Shown: positions 60,101-64,000 of the stretch, piece after piece | How the letters are laid out: each line of letters begins with the position of its first letter | Position numbering within the stretch: the stretch's first letter is position 1 | Notes under the pieces: model-generated | Database searches by the model: none | What the model was told of the DNA's origin: nothing | Seen by the model: the letters and a program-made list of their open reading frames with translations, nothing else | Made by a program: the position numbers and the translations under genes | Assembly: GCF_000224145.3 (NCBI RefSeq) | Contig: NW_004191381.1 | Span: 1 to 64,000 of the forward strand | DNA: 64,000 nucleotides | Source of the DNA: Ciona intestinalis | Taxonomy: Eukaryota; Chordata; Ascidiacea; Phlebobranchia; Cionidae | Direction of reading: 5' to 3'

Positions 60101-61731
60101 ATGAAAACCATTTAACAAAAGTTGTATTAAACAATCTGCCAGAATGCTTCTATGGTTAGCTACATCTGAGTAGTTTGATAATATTTCTGATTGACTTTCG
60201 TTGGATTCCCATGTTTCTAAAAGAAAACATTTAGGTAAAAGTTTTTTGAAGCGTATGTAACCCCTCTTTAATAAGATTATGTCTATTCACTTATGCGGGT
60301 AATGAATGATTAATGTTGGCCACCTAACATTCTTGATTGTATAAATCAATAGTTTAATATTGGTTTTACATGTTCATCTCTTTGTATTTAAACTTAAAAA
60401 AATACAACACACACATTATAGTGCATATACATAGAAATCATACTACCTTGACTTTTTATGATTGATTTGACATCAACATTATCATATGTTACACTTCGAA
60501 TGGTTCCTACCACATTGTCCGTCTTATCCATGTTTTCTTCAAGATACCTTTATAATAAAAATGTGCTTGCCATTGGATTTCCATCCGTTAGACTCGCACT
60601 AAATTTGACAGGAATTGGGGATGTGATGAGATCATTGATGTTAATATGCTCGTGTTAGTGGTAGGTAGTTAGGAGTTGATGGTTAGGGGGTTATAGTGGT
60701 TTGGTCATAGGGTTAGCAGTTAGGGGTAAGTGGTGTCCGGCGCCGTGGCTTAGTGGTTTAGGCGTCTGCATCGAGAACCGAAGGGCCCCGGTTCGATGCT
60801 CGACGGCGGTACTAACACTGATCGGCGTATGTGTCCTTGGGCAAGACACATAACGGACATTGCTCCAACCCAGCGGTCACTTATGGGTTGTCCAAATTAC
60901 AGTCATACACAGGAAAAAACAAACAATTACCCACAAAGTTGCATATATGTGGTGACTCGCTGCCCAGACGAGGATAAACCTTCTGTGGAAGTGTGTCCGG
61001 TTGTGACGTTGTGAGTACGAGTGTAGTTCTCGAATGATGTTCGCGAATCGTGTGAGAACGAGTTCGCAGAAATAGTCCGCAGATGGAGTCCTATATATAC
61101 GGGTCAAGAATCGGGACAAAAAACGGAACTTAGTCGGACCGGAGAACGAGTTCGCAGAAATAGTCCGCAGATGGAGTCCTACGGGTCAAGAATCGGGACA
61201 GAAAACGGGACTTGGTCAGAACGGAAAACGAGTTCGCAGAAATAGTCTGCAGATGGAGTCCTATATATACGGGTCAAGAATCGGGACAAAAAACGGAACT
61301 TGGTCGGACCGGAGAACGAGTTCGCAGAAATAGTCCGCAGATGGAGTCCTACGGGTCAAGAATCGGGACAAAAAACGGGACTTGATCGGAACACTGGAGT
61401 CGGAACATGATAACAAGAACTTCACTACCGCGAGCACGTCACTTCCGGACGTACAAGGGTGTTGGGGTAATGGGCCAAGAATGGCCTAAATCCCAGGTCC
61501 TCACAGACCTCACCCATACAGAATAGAATAGGGGTAAGTGGTTAGCAAATAACTAGCACCAAATCATTACATATAAGTTATAAAAAGATCAAGATTTGTG
61601 CGATTTAAAATACCGTACTCTGTCAATGATGCAGTCAATTCGGTATAGAAGTTGTCACACAGCTGTTGGTATTCTTTCTCTGTTTTTTTATGAAACAGGT
61701 CTGACATTGGCCTTGGGTTAGGCTTAGCCAT
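54135..61731 (-). CDS. BTBD8: BTBD8 orthologue (BTB/POZ and BACK-like protein)
   Basis: BTBD8 carries BTB/POZ folds; the long mammalian form (APache) works in clathrin-mediated vesicle trafficking. Exons on the minus strand: 61731-61619, 60547-60447, 60216-60083, 59158-59035, 57353-57156, 56675-56494, 56121-55939, 55657-55520, 54338-54135. All joins keep phase, giving 458 residues. The BTB core reads LAHKSVLYCRSSYFQAML, then NFAILLLFIYGALVDLSEFT and LASDADMYA, with KCHFFHKPCQ after it. The BACK-like region has LREKCLKWSAKHFKQLWATK, MTSCMNNIMINFVQLAKDKS and IENACSLHIGGDLLL. The end, HTEQWQMLSSEYRRYIQQ ... RRKPILSSS, matches the middle of human BTBD8. The upstream first BTB domain of human BTBD8 is not evident. 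The final TAA is preceded by ATG|GTAAAC, a possible donor, so a longer isoform may exist. Confidence 0.85.
54487..54555 (-). repeat. SINE body fragment
   Basis: ATGGCTGACAATTTAGGCCA then GGGACCACTGGATTAG is a reversed fragment of the SINE body, next to the hAT-type element. Confidence 0.55.
54586..55459. mobile_element. hAT-type element with perfect 8-bp TSD
   Basis: Termini CAGGGGGCGACACGGGCC and (reverse complement) CAGAGGTCGGCAGCCTATGG. CCTTAAAA is duplicated at 54578-54585 and 55460-55467. The 874-bp interior shows no intact transposase. Last intron of BTBD8. Confidence 0.88.
56170..56310 (-). repeat. SINE-like repeat, reversed
   Basis: On the minus strand, AAGTCCTTGTCGTCTAGCTA (tRNA-like) is followed by TGTTGGGTTATTTGGCCAAC and TCTGCCTTAAATGTCGGGTC, the GGTAATGGGCCAA tail type. 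It opens a long frame by chance between two BTBD8 exons. Confidence 0.5.
57720..58640. repeat. palindrome-rich repeat related to 45426-46792
   Basis: Contains ATTATGGTTTATAAAACTAT, ACAACAACAAGACCTATTGT, TCGAAGAAAAGGCATCTATA, blocks shared with the long inverted-end element. Two adjacent near-perfect palindromes lie at 57822-57884 and 57885-57917. It lies within a BTBD8 intron. Confidence 0.6.
59284..59961. mobile_element. piggyBac-type MITE flanked by TTAA
   Basis: CCCTTTGGATGCGACATTG and ACATCCAAAGGG are inverted ends, with TTAA at 59280-59283 and 59962-59965. About 0.68 kb and non-coding. A partial repeat of its right end (AACCCATGAAATGTTATTAT) follows at once. Confidence 0.75.
60650..60735. 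repeat. GTTAGGGGTAAGTGG-rich simple sequence
   Basis: Variants of GGTTAGGGGTTA and GTTAGGGGTAAGTGG. Its last 14 bp form the left target duplication of the composite SINE. Confidence 0.55.
60736..61528 (+). repeat. composite tRNA-derived SINE with internal tandem repeats
   Basis: A single retroposed unit of 793 bp bounded by a 14-bp direct repeat (TAGGGGTAAGTGGT at 60722-60735 and 61529-61542). The head GGCGCCGTGGCTTAGTGGTT carries an A box and CCCCGGTTCGATGCTC a B box. The body TGTGTCCTTGGGCAAGACAC ... CACCCACAAAGTTGC is shared with the other SINEs. Next is GTGGTGACTCGCTGCCCAGA, then four units of about 80-90 bp (starting near 61053, 61142, 61224 and 61312) carrying GAACGAGTTCGCAGAAATAG and AAGAATCGGGACA. 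The tail GGTAATGGGCCAAGAATGGC ends CATACAGAATAGAA. It lies in the first BTBD8 intron. Confidence 0.85.
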
Positions 61732-62490
61732 GCTGAATGTCAGATCTACAGGCTTTTTCGTTAAAGCCCATTCGCCACAAAGTTAAGTAAATAAGGTTAA
61801 CAAACCGCAATATAACAGACCCTGCATGAACGAAAAACATTAAACAAACATGTATGTAAACAAATCTACTCAGTAGCCACTTCAAGGAAAATAACCTAAA
61901 CCGATAATCGGTTACACGGAAACTGTTAAATTTTGATACAGTTTTAAATCTGTTACACATTTTAATTTTTAAAGCAGATATTAAAGTTTTTGTTTAGATC
62001 ATCGAAAATATTGCCATCTTGTATTTTACCTGCAACCAGCGATGCGTGACCTGTAGTAAATCCAACAGCTGGAAATATCAACCAATCAGAATTGCTCTTA
62101 CGGCGTTGGGTTACATTTTACGCTACGATTTCAATTCAAAATAAGAAACACAGTTAAGATATTAGGGTATATGCGTGCGTAGAATAAAAAAGGTATTTTG
62201 TATGTTGTAAGATAAATTGTTTAATAGAAATTTCTCAAAAACTGTTAAGCTGGTTTTGTCAGTGAACTTTTACGTCGGTCGTCGTCGTTGTTTCAGTTAT
62301 TCCACCCCGTGTATTTATAGTTAGGTTTAAATTAAGTACGGCTGTCCTAGGCCGTTTGTTTACTGTGCTTGTTGGTGTAACTTTAAAATTAAAACAGTAC
62401 AATATATTGAATATATATATATATATATTTTTTTTTTATTTAAGCAGTAAAGTCTTTAAGTATTATATAGCGTATATATCTTTAAAAGTG
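61732..62490. promoter_or_regulatory. putative bidirectional promoter region
   Basis: 759 bp between the BTBD8 start codon (-) and the coiled-coil gene start (+). A pyrimidine tract ending TTTTTTTTTTATTTAAG near 62446 looks like an acceptor (cis 5'-UTR intron or SL trans-splice site) just before ATG 62491. No specific factor sites assigned. Confidence 0.45.
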
Positions 62491-63420
62491 ATGGATCAAG
62501 ACATTGCAACACCCATGTACAAATTGGAGAGTCTCTCTGATCATTTAGCACAGTTAAAGAGAGAACTAAACGCCCAGGAATCACTATGTGGTGATACTGA
62601 TCTAAAATATACAGAGAACATTAATAGTTTACGTGAGCTGAGAAGGCAATTCATTTCCCAAATGTGTTCACTTATTTTCCTGGCAGAATTTGTGAAGCAT
62701 GAACAGGATTTAGTACCAGAAGAAGAGTTTACCTCCAATATTGACCAACTGGGCGCTTTATCTAAGCCAGAAATGAAATTATACGCCGCGGTAAAAATTC
62801 GAAATAAAAATATAATGAGAGCACTGGATGAGGCTGAAGAAATTTGCAGCCAGTTCCAGGACTGGCAGGAATTCCATTTAGACATAATGAGTAGGAAGAA
62901 TGAACTGATAAAAGTGGTGGATGTATTGAAGGTTAAATCGGATATTTTTATGACAGAAAATATTAATGAGGAAAAAGCAAAAGTCATCCTCCGAGAGCAA
63001 GAGAAGAAGATTATAAGGTTGGAAGATGAAATTGCCAACTGTTTACATCACGATGTTATTTCCCCATTTGAGAAAATTACCTATGAAGAAGTAGATGCAT
63101 TATTGTCATTGGGTGAAATTAGAAAACACAAGGCACATGTCCAATCTCACCAAGACATGGAAATGTCAGCTGTTATTAATTTTGGTCACCTTCAAGTAGT
63201 AGACAATCAATCAACATGTAAAATACTGGAGGTGTTTTATGAACATGATGATTGTGTACGGTCAAGTGTAATGGTGCGACTTACATACAATAAGCAAAGT
63301 GATAATCAACCTTCTAAAATATCAGTGACAAACTGCCCAGTTGAAGTGAATGATATATTAGGCTTGGATATTCAATCGTTTTTATCACAACTTCAGCTTC
63401 GTTTGAACCAAATTGAATGA
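62491..63420 (+). CDS. intronless coiled-coil protein, family not recognised
   Basis: A 309-codon single-exon gene. ATG 62491 is preferred over an upstream in-frame ATG (62356), because the intervening sequence is AT microsatellite plus an acceptor-like tract and reads as a low-complexity hydrophobic run. Residues about 10-45 and 135-195 are heptad-rich and charged (HLAQLKRELNAQE; KAKVILREQEKKIIRLEDEI), suggesting coiled coils. The last 85 residues (INFGHLQVVDNQSTCKILEV, SVMVRLTYNK, LGLDIQSFLSQLQL) alternate strands and helices, somewhat like the RWD folds ending several kinetochore proteins; that is inference from pattern only. Codon use is normal and no stops interrupt it, so it is very likely real. 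Poly(A) signal AATAAA at 63726-63731. Next to ODF2 on the same strand. Confidence 0.8.
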   Translation: MDQDIATPMYKLESLSDHLAQLKRELNAQESLCGDTDLKYTENINSLRELRRQFISQMCSLIFLAEFVKHEQDLVPEEEFTSNIDQLGALSKPEMKLYAAVKIRNKNIMRALDEAEEICSQFQDWQEFHLDIMSRKNELIKVVDVLKVKSDIFMTENINEEKAKVILREQEKKIIRLEDEIANCLHHDVISPFEKITYEEVDALLSLGEIRKHKAHVQSHQDMEMSAVINFGHLQVVDNQSTCKILEVFYEHDDCVRSSVMVRLTYNKQSDNQPSKISVTNCPVEVNDILGLDIQSFLSQLQLRLNQIE

Positions 63421-63725
63421 AACATTGTTTTTGTTGTTAATCTGTTTCTTTTTTTGATAACCTGCTGTAGTGCTGTAGTATATCTTATATATGATTAGTT
63501 GATTACAATACCATTTTCCAGCCCAGCACGTACATGTGGGAGAGAAAAGCCATACAAATGATACAATACCACTACTTTCTGTTTTATATAGCTGAAGTTT
63601 TTCATGTTGTAGGATTTAGACCAGTTGCCCAATTATCCCAATACCATTTTTACACTTTTTTGAAATTTGTGTCCAGTGTCTTAATGGTTACTTAGCGGTA
63701 TCATTACTAATAGCTTATTGGCTTT

Positions 63726-63760
63726 AATAAAACGTCTTTTGTGTTATAAGAAATAACAGG
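63726..63760 (+). promoter_or_regulatory. poly(A) signal next to an acceptor-like site
   Basis: AATAAA (63726-63731) is followed 28 bp later by TTATAAGAAATAACAG|G (acceptor ending 63759), 50 bp before the ODF2 ATG. This spacing is that of an ascidian operon junction, with cleavage upstream and SL trans-splicing downstream. Confidence 0.4.
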
Positions 63761-63809
63761 ATTGTCAAATATAAAGAAAATTGATTAAGACGGACTGGTC
63801 AGACTGAAA

Positions 63810-63899
63810 ATGTCTTCCCCAATCCATGTTCATGTGCAAGACAACACACCCCTGCATGTGCATGTGAAGAAACCAAAGAAAGGAGAAATTTCAAAACAA
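63810..63899 (+). CDS. ODF2: ODF2/cenexin, first coding exon (gene continues beyond window)
   Basis: ODF2 (outer dense fibre protein 2, cenexin) is a coiled-coil component of mother-centriole distal/subdistal appendages and of sperm tail fibres. Thirty codons from ATG to the donor CAA|GTAATT in phase 0. The start SPIHVHVQDNTPLHVHVKKP is the recognisable HVHV..NTP.HVH.KK motif that opens vertebrate ODF2 isoforms. The next exon is not confidently placed in the last 100 bp; an acceptor-like CTACAG lies near 63991. No coiled coil is visible yet because the gene is truncated by the window end. Confidence 0.78.
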
Positions 63900-64000
63900 G
63901 TAATTAAAACAGAATAGTTCATTATGGTTTTGTTAAAATTCCAGCATAAACACGCGTCACCAAGTCTCTAAACATGTCCACTGGGCTACAGGCAGGCGCG

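Noticed and set aside
60458..60658. 66-codon + frame
   Set aside because: Overlaps BTBD8 exon 60447-60547 in antisense; the minus-strand reading fits phase and neighbours.
62541..63038. 165-codon minus frame
   Set aside because: Antisense shadow of the intronless coiled-coil gene; Ser-rich mirror of its Glu/Lys-rich codons.

Overview
This is AT-rich animal DNA with short introns, compact genes and heavy transposon loading. The genes are chordate orthologues (TRPC4AP, stomatin, UNC93-like, BTBD8, ODF2) that have diverged strongly from the vertebrate proteins. This fits an ascidian tunicate, most likely Ciona. The species is inferred from style and content, not proven. Exon limits below were read by eye from GT..AG sites, reading phase and family similarity. 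Four N runs are assembly gaps: 9201-9326, 20468-20517, 39773-40101 and 49716-49765.

Layout. 1-9.9 kb is gene-poor. It holds a decayed alpha-kinase coding region (1132-2267, +) facing a decayed DDE integrase (2381-3569, -), a 12-bp low-complexity array, a truncated copy of a composite SINE, and a 1.5-kb inverted-repeat element. 9,966-19,549 (+) is a TRPC4AP orthologue in 16 recognised exons, with hAT-type and gypsy-type insertions in its introns. 20.0-21.6 kb is a repeat island. 22,142-30,077 (+) is a stomatin gene with at least four alternative first exons that splice in the same phase to seven shared exons. 30.5-33 kb is a long repeat split by a solo LTR.

33,338-53,292 is a tandem array of UNC93-like membrane proteins on + strand. 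There are two intact eight-exon genes (33,338-43,832 and 47,896-53,292), with relic exons of a dead third copy between them. Their introns are crowded with one inverted-repeat element family (termini like GGGTGGGGGAAGATGGGACAC) and contain an LTR retrotransposon. 54,135-61,731 (-) is a nine-exon BTBD8 orthologue convergent with the second UNC93 gene. 62,491-63,420 (+) is an intronless coiled-coil protein that I cannot name, head-to-head with BTBD8. It is followed 390 bp later by the first coding exon of ODF2/cenexin, which runs off the window, in an arrangement that resembles an ascidian operon.

The genes do not form one pathway. The best leads are the stomatin alternative first exons, the alpha-kinase/integrase pair, the three-copy UNC93 array with a decaying middle copy, the 0.8-kb composite SINE with a 14-bp target duplication, and the candidate coiled-coil/ODF2 operon.
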